A stretch of 57,006 nt of DNA from DASRVA01 sp050732935 (GTDB lineage: Bacteria; Gemmatimonadota; Gemmatimonadetes; JACCXV01; JAHWKZ01), in the NCBI GenBank assembly GCA_050732935.1, contig JBOHRW010000077.1:1-57006 (forward strand), given 5' to 3'. Numbering within the stretch: the first letter of the stretch is position 1; every line of letters starts with the position of its first letter. This document shows positions 24,335 through 32,656 of the stretch, in pieces. Under the pieces are notes generated by a model. It searched no databases. It was not told the DNA's origin and saw only the letters and a list, made by a program, of their open reading frames with translations. The position numbers and the translations under genes are program-made.

Positions 24335-25809
24335 AGCGGTATCGGAACTACATCGACGGCGCGTGGCGGTCGGGGAACAGTGGTGAGTGGGCGCCCAACC
24401 TGAACCCGGCCGACACCGACGACGTCCTGGGCGAGCTCCCGCTCTCCACGACGGCCGAGGCGGAGGAGGCGATCACCGCGGCCGCGCGGGCCCTGCCGGC
24501 GTGGCGTGACGTTCCCGCGCCCGAGCGCGGTCGCGTGATCTCGCGCGTGCATCGCCTGATGAGCGAGCGCGCCGAAGAGTTGGCCAGGACGATGACCCGC
24601 GAAGAGGGAAAGATCCTCCCCGAGGCGCGGGGCGAGGTCGCCAAGACCCTCAACATCCTGGAGTTCATGGCGGGCGAGGGCATGCGTCTGGCCGGCGAGA
24701 CGATGCCCTCCGAGATGCAGAACACCTTCGCCTACACGCTACGCGAGCCGGTCGGCGTCGTCGGTGCCATCACGCCGTGGAACTTCCCGGTCGCGATCCC
24801 GTGCTGGAAGATCGCGCCTGCCCTGGTGGCCGGGAACACGGTCATCTTCAAGCCTGCCTCACTGACCCCGGCCACCGCGCACATGATCGTGGAGATGTTC
24901 GAGGAGGCGAAGCTGCCCGGCGGCGTTCTCAACCTCGTCTACGGGGAGGGGGGATCCGTCGGTCGGGCGATCGTGGAGGATCCGCGCGTCAAGGCGCTCT
25001 CGTTCACGGGATCCAACGACGTCGGGGGCCGCCTGTACGCGAGCGGCGCCGAGCGGATGAAGAAGGTGCAGTGCGAGATGGGCGGAAAGAACCCCGTCCT
25101 CGTACTCGAGGACGCCGATCTGGAGCTGGCCGTCGAGGGAACGCTGCAAGGCGCTTTCGGCTCGACGGGTCAGCGCTGCACCGCGACCTCGCGAGCCGTC
25201 CTGGTCGAGGCGATCGCCGACGAGTTCGTCGAGCGTCTCGTCGGGCTGACCCATCGTCTCCGCGTCGGGGACGGGATGGACGAGTCGACCGACATGGGCC
25301 CGGCGGTGGACGAGGAGCAGTTCGACACCGTCCTGGAGTACATCGAGATCGGCCGCGAGGAAGGAGCGAAGTGCCTGATCGGGGGCGAGCCGCTGACTGG
25401 CGAGGAGCATCACAAGGGGTTCTTCGTGGCGCCGACCGTCTTCGACCGGGTCGACCCCGACGGCCGGATCGCCCAGGAGGAGATCTTCGGGCCCGTGCTG
25501 TCGGTGATCCGGGTGGAGGACTTCGATGAGGGGCTCGAGACCTGCAACAACACTCGCTACGGTCTCACCTCGTCGATCTACACGAGCGACAACGCGCGCG
25601 CCTTCCGCTTCATCCACGGGATCGAAACCGGCATCACCCACGTCAACAGCCCAACCATGGGCGGGGAGGCACAGCTCCCGTTCGGTGGCACCAAGGCCAC
25701 CGGCGTTGGGATGCGCGAGATGGGCCGGACCGCGATCGACTTCTTCAGCGAGTGGAAGACCGTGTACATCGATTACACGGGACGGAAGCGGGAGAGCCTG
25801 ATCTACTGA
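24331..25809 (+). CDS. Aldehyde dehydrogenase (semialdehyde type)
   Basis: 492 residues from a GTG overlapping the previous stop; frame extension further upstream is not coding. NAD(P)-dependent ALDH with N151 in ITPWNFPVAIPCWK, E249 in VQCEMGGKNP, catalytic C283 in GSTGQRCTATS and the C-terminal EEIFGPVLSV. It resembles non-acylating 2-oxoglutarate-semialdehyde and related dehydrogenases more than CoA-acylating MmsA. In this operon the substrate is probably malonate semialdehyde, giving malonate; that specificity is inferred from context. Confidence 0.85.
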   Translation: MKRYRNYIDGAWRSGNSGEWAPNLNPADTDDVLGELPLSTTAEAEEAITAAARALPAWRDVPAPERGRVISRVHRLMSERAEELARTMTREEGKILPEARGEVAKTLNILEFMAGEGMRLAGETMPSEMQNTFAYTLREPVGVVGAITPWNFPVAIPCWKIAPALVAGNTVIFKPASLTPATAHMIVEMFEEAKLPGGVLNLVYGEGGSVGRAIVEDPRVKALSFTGSNDVGGRLYASGAERMKKVQCEMGGKNPVLVLEDADLELAVEGTLQGAFGSTGQRCTATSRAVLVEAIADEFVERLVGLTHRLRVGDGMDESTDMGPAVDEEQFDTVLEYIEIGREEGAKCLIGGEPLTGEEHHKGFFVAPTVFDRVDPDGRIAQEEIFGPVLSVIRVEDFDEGLETCNNTRYGLTSSIYTSDNARAFRFIHGIETGITHVNSPTMGGEAQLPFGGTKATGVGMREMGRTAIDFFSEWKTVYIDYTGRKRESLIY

Positions 25810-26174
25810 TGAAGCCGAGCCATGTCGTCCGGGATGTCGACTCTGTCGACGCCGAGCCCGTCGCCGCCGGCAGCGGCACCACGCGTCAGGTTCTGATCGG
25901 ACCGGACGAGGCGCCCAGCTTCGCCCTGCGGCGGTTCGTGATGGAGCCGGGTGGCGGGATGCCGAAGCACACCAACTCGGTCGAGCACGAGCAGTACGTT
26001 CTCCGCGGCCGGGCGCGGATCGGAATCGGCGACGACGAGGTCGAAGTCGGACCTGGCAGCGTCCTCTACATCCCCGCCGGCACCCCTCACTGGTACGAAG
26101 CGACGGGCGACGAGCCGTTCGAGTTCCTGTGCGTGGTGCCCAACCGGGAGGACCGGATCGAGGTTCTGGAGTAG
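25809..26174 (+). CDS. Small cupin-domain protein
   Basis: 121 residues, a single cupin barrel. Motif one is MPKHTNSVEHEQYVLRGRAR (H and E ligands) and motif two is VLYIPAGTPHWYEATGDEPF. Its ATG overlaps the aldehyde dehydrogenase TGA by one base. Small cupins of this kind are metal-dependent isomerases, dioxygenases or ligand-sensing proteins; no closer assignment is possible. It is the last gene of the overlapping ten-gene unit. The following 127 bases (26175-26301) show no clear terminator. Confidence 0.72.
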   Translation: MKPSHVVRDVDSVDAEPVAAGSGTTRQVLIGPDEAPSFALRRFVMEPGGGMPKHTNSVEHEQYVLRGRARIGIGDDEVEVGPGSVLYIPAGTPHWYEATGDEPFEFLCVVPNREDRIEVLE

Positions 26175-26301
26175 CTCAGCCGAGCCCGCCTGTCTGCGAC
26201 TGCCCCAGTACAATGAGATGAGGCACGTTTTTCGCCCCTGCAGCTGGATTGGAGTTGTCATGCACCGGCGCCGACGTGTTCCACGCCTGGGATCAAACCC
26301 G

Positions 26302-26700
26302 TCAGCCAGCCGATTCTGCCTCCGTCCGCCAGGCGGCGGTCTGGTGGAGCATGACCGGGTTGCCCTCGGGATCCAGGACGATCGCCATCCGGCAGATCTC
26401 CTGCTCGTCGGCATCGTGGTTGGCCCAGATGTCCCGGACCACCGTGACGCCCGCTTCACGCAGCCGGGCGACCTCGGCCTCGATGTCGTCGGTCTCCAGG
26501 GCCAGGTAGGGCGTCGGGGAATCGATCGCCTCCGGCGAGTAGGTGTCGAGCGCGATCGTCTTGCCCTCCGGGGTCGTGAACTCCGACCACCGGCCTTCGT
26601 AATCCTTGCTGTGGCGCAGGCCGAGGACCTCGCCGTAGAAGCGCTTGGCGCGATCGAGGTCACGGGTCGGGTGGCCGACGAAGGCCATCTTGCGGATCAT
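26302..26700 (-). CDS. VOC/glyoxalase-fold protein
   Basis: 132 residues, one VOC domain. MAFVGHPTRDLDRAKRFYGE and VLGLRHSKDYEGRWSEFTTP open it; ICRMAIVLDPEGNPVMLHQT closes it, with His in the place where glyoxalases usually have Glu. ATG 26700 is firm because AAGGAGG lies six bases upstream; a longer open frame to 26829 lacks any such site. It is divergent from the dihydropyrimidinase gene and shares the intergenic region with its palindrome. Substrate unknown. Confidence 0.75.
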   Translation of the reverse strand: MIRKMAFVGHPTRDLDRAKRFYGEVLGLRHSKDYEGRWSEFTTPEGKTIALDTYSPEAIDSPTPYLALETDDIEAEVARLREAGVTVVRDIWANHDADEQEICRMAIVLDPEGNPVMLHQTAAWRTEAESAG

Positions 26701-26760
26701 GCTATGCCTCCTTGTGTCCTTACGAAGAGTGGGATTCCAATCGGACGGCAGAGTACACTC

Positions 26761-26804
26761 GTGGGGGGGAGACGGGCTACTTTCGATCGTAGCCCCGCCC
26801 CCAC
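26761..26804 (+). promoter_or_regulatory. Nested inverted repeat in dihydropyrimidinase leader
   Basis: An inner perfect stem GGGCTAC (26774-26780) and GTAGCCC (26789-26795) with loop TTTCGATC is flanked by outer arms GTGGGGG (26761-26767) and CCCCCAC (26798-26804). It ends about 50 bases before the ATG of the dihydropyrimidinase. It could be a mRNA hairpin or an operator shared with the divergent VOC gene. No U-run follows, so termination is unlikely without Rho. Confidence 0.5.
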
Positions 26805-26855
26805 ACCGATGTTCCCGCGGGACCGACACGACGGCCAGCAGGAGGAAACAGCTCG

Positions 26856-28259
26856 ATGAGCACCATCATCCGCGATGCCGAGATCGTCACCGCCAGCGAC
26901 ATCTATCGCGCTGACGTCCGCATCGAGGGCGAGCGGATCGCCGCGATCGGCGAGGACCTGCCGGCCGATTCCGGCGAGGAGGTAGTCGACGGCTCCGACC
27001 GGCTCCTGATCCCCGGCGGGATCGATCCGCACGTCCACATGGCGCTCCCCTTCATGGGCACGATTTCGATCGACGACATGAAGAGCGGCACGATCGCCGC
27101 CATCATGGGCGGGACGACCGGCTTGATCGACTTCGTGATCCCCGGGAAGGGCGATTCGCTGCTCGACACCCTCGAAGCGTGGAAGGCGAAGTCGGACGGG
27201 GCGTCCCACGACTACACGTTCCACATGGCGGTGGTGGATTGGGACGATCGAATCGCCGGGGAGATCCCGAAGATCGTCCACGACCACGGCATCACCTCGT
27301 TCAAGATCTTCATGGCGTACAAGGGCGTCCTCGGCGTGGACGACGAGCAGATCTTCCATATCCTCGAGGCGACCCGGGACGCCGGTGCCATGGTGAACGT
27401 GCACGCGGTGAACGGGGACGTGCAGCTCCTGCTCGCCGACCGCTTCGCGGAGGCAGGGAAGACCGGGCCGCCCTATCACGCCCTGGCCCAGCCGCCGCGG
27501 GCCGAGGGCGAGGCCACCGGACGCGTTATCGATCTGGCCGCGATCGCCGGGCAGGAGGTCTACATCGTCCATGTCACCTGCGACGACGCGATCGAGCGGA
27601 TCGCCGCGGCCCGCGCCCGCGGCGAGAGGGTCTGGGGCGAGACCTGTCCGCAGTATCTCCTCCTTGACGACTCCCTCTACGACCTCCCCGGATTCGAGGG
27701 CGCCAAATACGTGCTCTCGCCACCCCTTCGGAAGAAGGAGGATCAGGCGGCGCTCTGGAACGCGCTCCAGACCGATCAGATCTCGGTCGTCGGGACCGAC
27801 CACTGCGCGTTCAGCTTCGAGGGGCAGAAGGAGATGGGGCGGGACGACTTCCGCCTGATCCCGAACGGGCTCCTCGGGATCGAGGAACGGATGGCGCTCC
27901 TGTACACGCACGGCGTCCGCGAGGGGCGGATTGACGTGAGCCGCTGGGTCGAGCTCTGTTGCAGCAATCCGGCGAAGATCTACGGCCTGTATCCGCGGAA
28001 GGGAACGATCGCGGTGGGGGCGGACGCGGACCTGGTCCTGTGGGACCCTGCCGCCACGAACACGATCTCGGCGAAGACCCACCACTCGCGCTGCGACTAC
28101 AACGTGTTCGAGGGGTTCGAGACCGTCGGCGCGCCGACCCGTGTGTGGGTCCGCGGCGAGCTGGCGGCCCTGGACGGCGAGTTCGTGGGGACCCCGGGGC
28201 GCGGCAGGTTCATCGAGCGCCCGGCGCGTCGCTCCGCGCGCGAGGTCGCGATTTCCTAG
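26856..28259 (+). CDS. hydA: Dihydropyrimidinase / D-hydantoinase
   Basis: 467 residues, amidohydrolase barrel with dinuclear zinc. Predicted metal ligands are H59 and H61 in GGIDPHVHM, carbamylated K150 in SFKIFMAYKG, H183, H239 in IVHVTCDD and D315 in VGTDHCAF, all in expected spacing. The segment after H183 reads HAVNGD where HAENGD is usual. The enzyme opens dihydrouracil to N-carbamoyl-beta-alanine, step two between PreTA and the ureidopropionase. It is separated from the main operon by about 0.7 kb and has its own AGGAGG ten bases before the ATG. Confidence 0.92.
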   Translation: MSTIIRDAEIVTASDIYRADVRIEGERIAAIGEDLPADSGEEVVDGSDRLLIPGGIDPHVHMALPFMGTISIDDMKSGTIAAIMGGTTGLIDFVIPGKGDSLLDTLEAWKAKSDGASHDYTFHMAVVDWDDRIAGEIPKIVHDHGITSFKIFMAYKGVLGVDDEQIFHILEATRDAGAMVNVHAVNGDVQLLLADRFAEAGKTGPPYHALAQPPRAEGEATGRVIDLAAIAGQEVYIVHVTCDDAIERIAAARARGERVWGETCPQYLLLDDSLYDLPGFEGAKYVLSPPLRKKEDQAALWNALQTDQISVVGTDHCAFSFEGQKEMGRDDFRLIPNGLLGIEERMALLYTHGVREGRIDVSRWVELCCSNPAKIYGLYPRKGTIAVGADADLVLWDPAATNTISAKTHHSRCDYNVFEGFETVGAPTRVWVRGELAALDGEFVGTPGRGRFIERPARRSAREVAIS

Positions 28260-29258
28260 AGCCGTCCGGACAGGGCCCCCCAGCGCCACACCCGCCGTCC
28301 GTTGCGGCGGTCGCCGGACGGTTCTCGACGGACGAGGATCGGTAGGACAAGGTTCCCGCTCGTCCCGCGGGAGCGAGGCCAGCGCAGCGGCCAGCAGGAC
28401 GAGCGTGCCCCCGGCCAACGTGCCGCCACCGAGCGCATCGCCCAGGAGGAGGACGCCGAGCGCGGCGCCGACCACGGGCTCCAGATTGATGAAGGGAGCC
28501 GCTCGACCGGCGGCCACCCGGTCGACCCCCCAGTTCCAGAGCAGGAAAGCTGCCACCGTGCAGCCTATGGCGAGCGCCAGCAAGGACCCCCAGACCCGGC
28601 CGCTGAGGGCGAGCGGAGGGGGCCCGTCCGCCGCCAGGACGATGGGCACGAGCGCGACGGTTCCGGCGATCAGGATCCACGCGCTCGCGATGGCTGGCGG
28701 ATAGCGCCTGACGAGGCGCCGGCTGAGGAGAATCCACGCCGCCGACACCGCCATGGAGAGGAACACCAGCAGATCACCGAGCCATGCCCGGCCGGCACCA
28801 GGCTGACCGACCATAACAGCGATCCCGAGACTCGAGAGGAGGACCGCCAGCCAGCCGGTCCGACCCAGCCGCTCGCGCTCGAAGAGGACCGCCGCCAGGG
28901 CGAGCAGCGGCGTTCCCGTTCCCACGATCAGGGACGCGCTCGTCACGCTCGTCCGGGTGAGACCCTCGAACTGAATCAGCATGGTGACCGGGACGCAAAG
29001 AATCCCGGTGAGGACGAGGAGCGGCCAGTCTTCTCCGCGCGGGAGCAGGCGGCTTTTGACGACCAGGATCGACAGCGGTGCTGCGGCGAGCCCGAACCGG
29101 TAGAGGAGCACGTGGCTCGGGCCCATCTCCACCAGGGCGACCTTGGCGAAGAGGAAGGAGCCGCCCCAGAGCGAACACGCCGCCCCCAGGGCCAGGAACG
29201 CGCGCGCCTGCCCGGTCCTCAAAAGGGTGGCCCATAGAGGACGGAGGTGGGGATCCAT
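28256..29258 (-). CDS. EamA/DMT-family permease, frame lost at 3' end
   Basis: Two EamA repeats with about ten membrane segments: FLALGAACSLWGGSFLFAKV at the start, TRTSVTSASLIVGTGTPLLA in the first repeat, and NWGVDRVAAGRAAPFINLEP in the second; homology ends near residue 297 (28370). The frame then has no stop until 26697, running antisense through the dihydropyrimidinase gene. Shifting frame by one near 28370-28440 gives a stop at 28258-28256, back to back with the hydA stop. So either a frameshift or a sequence error is likely, and the end given is inferred. Exports an unknown small metabolite. Confidence 0.6.
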
Positions 29259-29533
29259 TCCTCGGCCGCGTTGCGGGTGCGGGTGCGGAGCGGCGGATGC
29301 GCGGCCGGGTACCGGGAGGCGATACCCTCCAGTCGGTCGGGTGCGTCGCCGCCGGGTGCGTCGCCGCCGGATGCGTCGCCGTCGGCTTCCGGATCCCGGT
29401 CAGTGGTCGGCCGTACCCGCCCCGGATCGCCGTCGATCGGGATGACCGATGAGCGCAGGTTCGCGAGGATGCGCCGCGCACCACCTCTGAAGGGGGACGA
29501 ATCGGCTTTCGAGGAGAGAAGCCTGGCCAACAT
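29219..29533 (-). CDS. Small hypothetical protein with Gly/Asp/Ala repeats
   Basis: 104 residues from an ATG at 29533 with GGGAGG six bases upstream, which is the main evidence that it is real. The N-terminus MLARLLSSKADSSPF is followed by RGGARRILANLRSSVIPIDG, then a low-complexity run encoded by three 15-bp direct repeats, and a C-terminus ending EEWIPTSVLYGPPF. No membrane segment or known domain. It overlaps the start of the DMT permease gene by 40 bases in the same direction, suggesting coupling. Function unknown. Confidence 0.5.
   Translation of the reverse strand: MLARLLSSKADSSPFRGGARRILANLRSSVIPIDGDPGRVRPTTDRDPEADGDASGGDAPGGDAPDRLEGIASRYPAAHPPLRTRTRNAAEEWIPTSVLYGPPF
29339..29383. repeat. 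Three tandem 15-bp repeats
   Basis: Unit GGGTGCGTCGCCGCC occurs at 29339-29353 and 29354-29368 exactly, and with two changes at 29369-29383. On the minus strand each encodes a GGDAP/GGDAS pentapeptide in the small hypothetical protein. Repeat number may vary between strains. Confidence 0.8.
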
Positions 29534-29634
29534 CTGGAGCCTCCCGTAGCGATGGGGCTTCGAAGCCCCGTTGACGCGGCCGTTATAACCGGCTATCATT
29601 GTTTTGGTGGTTCCATTATAGAGGAGCGTGGGCT

Positions 29635-29660
29635 AACCTGTCAAGTCAATTATACAGGTT
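29635..29660. promoter_or_regulatory. AT-rich palindrome, candidate operator of CGNR regulator
   Basis: AACCTGT (29635-29641) and ACAGGTT (29654-29660) are perfect 7-base inverted repeats with 12 AT-rich bases between. The site lies 35 bases before the ATG of the CGNR regulator in a 160-base AT-rich gap (29534-29694), the lowest-GC stretch nearby, which also separates it from the divergent small protein gene. Probably promoter DNA with autoregulation; no exact -35/-10 pair is assigned. Confidence 0.5.
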
Positions 29661-29694
29661 ATTTTGGAGAGTCATGAAAAAGGCATGAATAGAT

Positions 29695-30321
29695 ATGAGT
29701 GACATTGATTTCACAAACGTGAGCCTGGTCGGGGGCCGGCCGAGCCTGGATTTCATCAACACCGAAGGCGGGGTCCGGAACGATTCCCCGGAGCGGCTCG
29801 TGGATTACGCCGATCTCGCCCGGTGGGGCGCCTTCGCCGCGGTGATCGACGAGGACGAGACGGAGCGGTTGCTCGGCGAGGCCGAAGCTCATCCCGCGGA
29901 GGCCGCCAGCGTGCACACGCGGACCATCGACCTGCGGGAGGCCCTCTTCCGCGTGTTCACTGCGGTCAGGGAGGGCGACCGTCCGGACCCGGGGGATCTC
30001 GCCGTCCTGGACCGCGAGCTCGCGGAGGCGCTCGCGCATCGGCGGCTCGTTCCGGCGGCGGGCCGATTCGAGTGGGAGTTCGTCGACACGGAGAACCGGC
30101 TGGACCGGATCCTCTGGCTCCTCGTCGGGGATGCCGCCGATCTCCTGAGCTCGGATCAGCTCGAACGGGTCAAGGGATGCGGTGGGGAGAACTGCACCTG
30201 GCTCTTTCTGGACGAGAGCCGGAACAAGAGCCGCCGCTGGTGCGAGATGCGCGAGTGCGGCAACCGCGCCAAGCAGCGCCGCTACCAGCGGCGGCAGAAG
30301 AAGGCGACCGGGACGGCGTAG
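29695..30321 (+). CDS. CGNR zinc-finger (ABATE-type) transcription regulator
   Basis: 208 residues. The N-terminal ABATE domain begins VSLVGGRPSLDFINTEGGVR (residues 9-28) with family-typical LDF.NT. The C-terminal zinc finger reads CGGENCTWLFLDESRNKSRR, then WCEMRECGNRAKQRRYQRR, giving the four Cys ligands and the CGNR signature, followed by a basic tail. Such proteins are stress-linked DNA-binding regulators of mostly unknown effectors. A palindrome upstream suggests autoregulation. A good ATG, but no strong Shine-Dalgarno beyond GAAAAAGG. Confidence 0.8.
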   Translation: MSDIDFTNVSLVGGRPSLDFINTEGGVRNDSPERLVDYADLARWGAFAAVIDEDETERLLGEAEAHPAEAASVHTRTIDLREALFRVFTAVREGDRPDPGDLAVLDRELAEALAHRRLVPAAGRFEWEFVDTENRLDRILWLLVGDAADLLSSDQLERVKGCGGENCTWLFLDESRNKSRRWCEMRECGNRAKQRRYQRRQKKATGTA

Positions 30322-30391
30322 CCGGCGCTACGCATCGCTCTCCAGGGCTTCCCCGTAGCACCTCGGCCGACGCGGGCGCTATCCTAGCCGC

Positions 30392-32476
30392 GTGACGCTC
30401 CGCATCCCCCGCAAGTACACGCTCCTGCGCGTGATCGGCCTGCCGATGCGCATCTTCGTGCGTCGCCTCCGGGTCCTCTTCGCCGACAACGAGAACGCGC
30501 TCTTCTTCACCGCCGTCTGTCTGGTGGGACTCCTGGGGGGTCTGGCCGGTGCGGGGTTCCGCTGGCTCTTCGATCTGGCCGTGAACGGATTCTGGGGCCA
30601 GGCCGGGGACATCATCTCGGCGGCTACAGACGCGCCGTTGTGGCTCCGGGTCGTCGTCCCCGTCCTGGGCGGGGCCCTGGCGGCGGCGCTGGCCGGGCTG
30701 TTCGCCCTCCGACGCGGCGACGCGGGTGGCTTCCCCGAGATCCTCGAGGTCATTTCGCTCGGTGGCCACACGATTCGTCTCGGCCGATCCCTCGAGCGGG
30801 CATCGGCCTCGCTCATGACGCTGGCCTCGGGCGGCGCGGTCGGACGCGAGGGCCCGATGGGGCAGATCGCGGCTGCGCTCGGCTCGCGCGTGGGACGCTC
30901 GTTTCACTTCTCCGAGGAGCGCGTTCGCATCCTGGTGGCGGCGGGGATCGCCGCCGGATTCGCGGCCGCCTACAACACGCCGATCGCGGGGGCGCTCTTC
31001 GTGATGGAAGTCATCATCGGCTCCTTCAACATGGCCTTCTTCGGGCCGGCGATCGTGGCGGCCGCGATCTCGACCATCGTCACCCGCTTCTTCGCCGGAC
31101 CGGGGCCGATCTACGCGCCGGGCGCCGATTACGCCATGGTCTCGGCCATCGAGATCGTGCCATACCTCGCGCTCGGTTTCCTGGCCGGGCTGGCGAGCGT
31201 GCTATTCCAAGTGACGATGGAGCGGATGTACGCGCTGTGGAATCGGTTCGAGTTGCCGACCGTCGTCCGGACCCCCCTCGGGGGCCTCGTGGTCGGACTC
31301 CTCGCGCTCGCCTCGCCGTACGTCCTCGGGAACGGCTATGAGGGCATCAACCTGGTTCTGGCGGGAGGCGTCGCGCTGGGCCTCATGTCCCTCCTCTTCT
31401 TCCTCAAGCTGCTGGCCACGACCGCGACCCTCGCCTCGGGGGGCTCGGGCGGTGTCTTCACGGCGACGATGTTCTTGGGTGCCATGCTGGGCGGCGTGTT
31501 CGGAGTCGGGCTCCACCAGGCGGTGCCCGGCGAGACGGCGACTGCCGGAGCGTACGCGCTGGCCGGCATGGGCGGTGTCATCGCGGGGACGACGCATGCG
31601 CCGCTGCTGGCGATCCTCATGGTCTTCGAGCTGACCCAGAACTACGGGATCGTGCTGCCGCTCATGCTGACCTCGGTCATGGCCTACTGGACGGCGCGGA
31701 CGATCCGCCGGACATCGATCTACACCGAGGAGCTGCGCCAGCGCGGGATGCGCTGGGAGGGAACGGCGCAGGAGCGGCTCATGCGCTCGCTCGTGGTGCG
31801 CGACATCATGCTGACCGACGTGCCTCTCTACCCGGCCGAGTTGCCATTCGAGCGGATCGTCGAGGTGTTCCAGGATTCACGGGCGCTCCAGATCTACATC
31901 GGGGACGGGGAGGGGCGGCTGCTGGGGATCGTCGAGCTGCACGCCATGAAGCGTGTGCTCGGAGAAGGGGGCGGCTACGGGCCGCTCGTGATCGCCGCCG
32001 ATCTGGTGACCGAGATCCCGGTCGTCACGCCCGACGACTCGCTGGTCGAGGTGAACGAGAAGCTCTGGTTCCGCGACCTCGGCCAGCTCCCGGTCGTCGA
32101 CGACCCCGAGGAGCGCCACTTCCAGGGGATCGTCACGCGCCGCGACGTGCTGGGGGCCTTCGACCGCGAGATCCTGCGTCGGAACACGCTGCTGGCCAAG
32201 GTCCGCGCCGTCGAGGGGGCCGGCTTCGACTACTTCGAGCTGCCGGCGCACGAGCAGATGTCGAAGCTGCCCGTCCCCGCCGAGCTGGTCGGGAAGTCGC
32301 TAAGGGAAACCGGTCTACGCGAGCGCTACGGGATCAGCGTGATCGCGATCCAGCGGATCGACGCGACCGGCCAGGAGACGCGCGTCGCCCCGCGCGCGGA
32401 CAGCGTGCTGCGGCGGGGTGTTGTGCTGGTGGTGATGGGGGAGGAGGGGGGGCTGGAGAGGCTGCGGGGGGACTAG
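30392..32476 (+). CDS. ClC-family chloride channel/transporter with CBS pair and TrkA-C-like domain
   Basis: 694 residues from a GTG. Membrane part about 40-445 with ClC motifs ASGGAVGREGPMGQIA (gating E153), GGFPEILEV (place of GSGIPE), AYNTPIAGALFVMEVIIG and SGGSGGVFTATMFLGAMLGG. At the site of the proton-path Glu (E203 of the E. coli exchanger) there is V207, as in ClC channels. Two CBS domains lie at about 470-585 and a TrkA-C-like beta domain at about 615-690. Gated anion conductance with nucleotide- or ligand-sensing tail is likely; direction and ion are not certain. Confidence 0.85.
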   Translation: MTLRIPRKYTLLRVIGLPMRIFVRRLRVLFADNENALFFTAVCLVGLLGGLAGAGFRWLFDLAVNGFWGQAGDIISAATDAPLWLRVVVPVLGGALAAALAGLFALRRGDAGGFPEILEVISLGGHTIRLGRSLERASASLMTLASGGAVGREGPMGQIAAALGSRVGRSFHFSEERVRILVAAGIAAGFAAAYNTPIAGALFVMEVIIGSFNMAFFGPAIVAAAISTIVTRFFAGPGPIYAPGADYAMVSAIEIVPYLALGFLAGLASVLFQVTMERMYALWNRFELPTVVRTPLGGLVVGLLALASPYVLGNGYEGINLVLAGGVALGLMSLLFFLKLLATTATLASGGSGGVFTATMFLGAMLGGVFGVGLHQAVPGETATAGAYALAGMGGVIAGTTHAPLLAILMVFELTQNYGIVLPLMLTSVMAYWTARTIRRTSIYTEELRQRGMRWEGTAQERLMRSLVVRDIMLTDVPLYPAELPFERIVEVFQDSRALQIYIGDGEGRLLGIVELHAMKRVLGEGGGYGPLVIAADLVTEIPVVTPDDSLVEVNEKLWFRDLGQLPVVDDPEERHFQGIVTRRDVLGAFDREILRRNTLLAKVRAVEGAGFDYFELPAHEQMSKLPVPAELVGKSLRETGLRERYGISVIAIQRIDATGQETRVAPRADSVLRRGVVLVVMGEEGGLERLRGD

Positions 32477-32497
32477 GACGCACGCTCTTCGACGTCG

Positions 32498-32650
32498 ATG
32501 GCAAGTCGGCGTCGCAGAGTAGTCTGGACTCATGAAGCGCGAGAGGCCCTCAACGAGGTCCTCGAGTTCATCGCCGAGGATTCCCTCGATGGTGCCCGAC
32601 GCGTTCTTCATGCGGCTCTGGATTTGGCGGACGGCCTGCTAGGTGCTTCA
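32498..32650 (+). pseudogene. ParE/RelE-type toxin, 3'-truncated remnant
   Basis: From an ATG the first about 50 residues, RRRVVWTHEAREALNEVLEF and IAEDSLDGARRVLHAALDLA, match the N-terminal two helices of ParE/RelE toxins. At about 32650 the frame enters the antisense of the ABC permease gene and toxin features stop. The C-terminal beta strands with the catalytic or gyrase-binding residues are missing, and no antitoxin gene lies in the 22 bases after the ClC gene. Non-functional relic. Confidence 0.5.
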
Positions 32651-32656
32651 GGCAGT

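Noticed and set aside
26697..28255. Continuation of the DMT permease frame antisense to dihydropyrimidinase
   Set aside because: No membrane pattern or domain after residue ~297; hydA on the other strand is certain.
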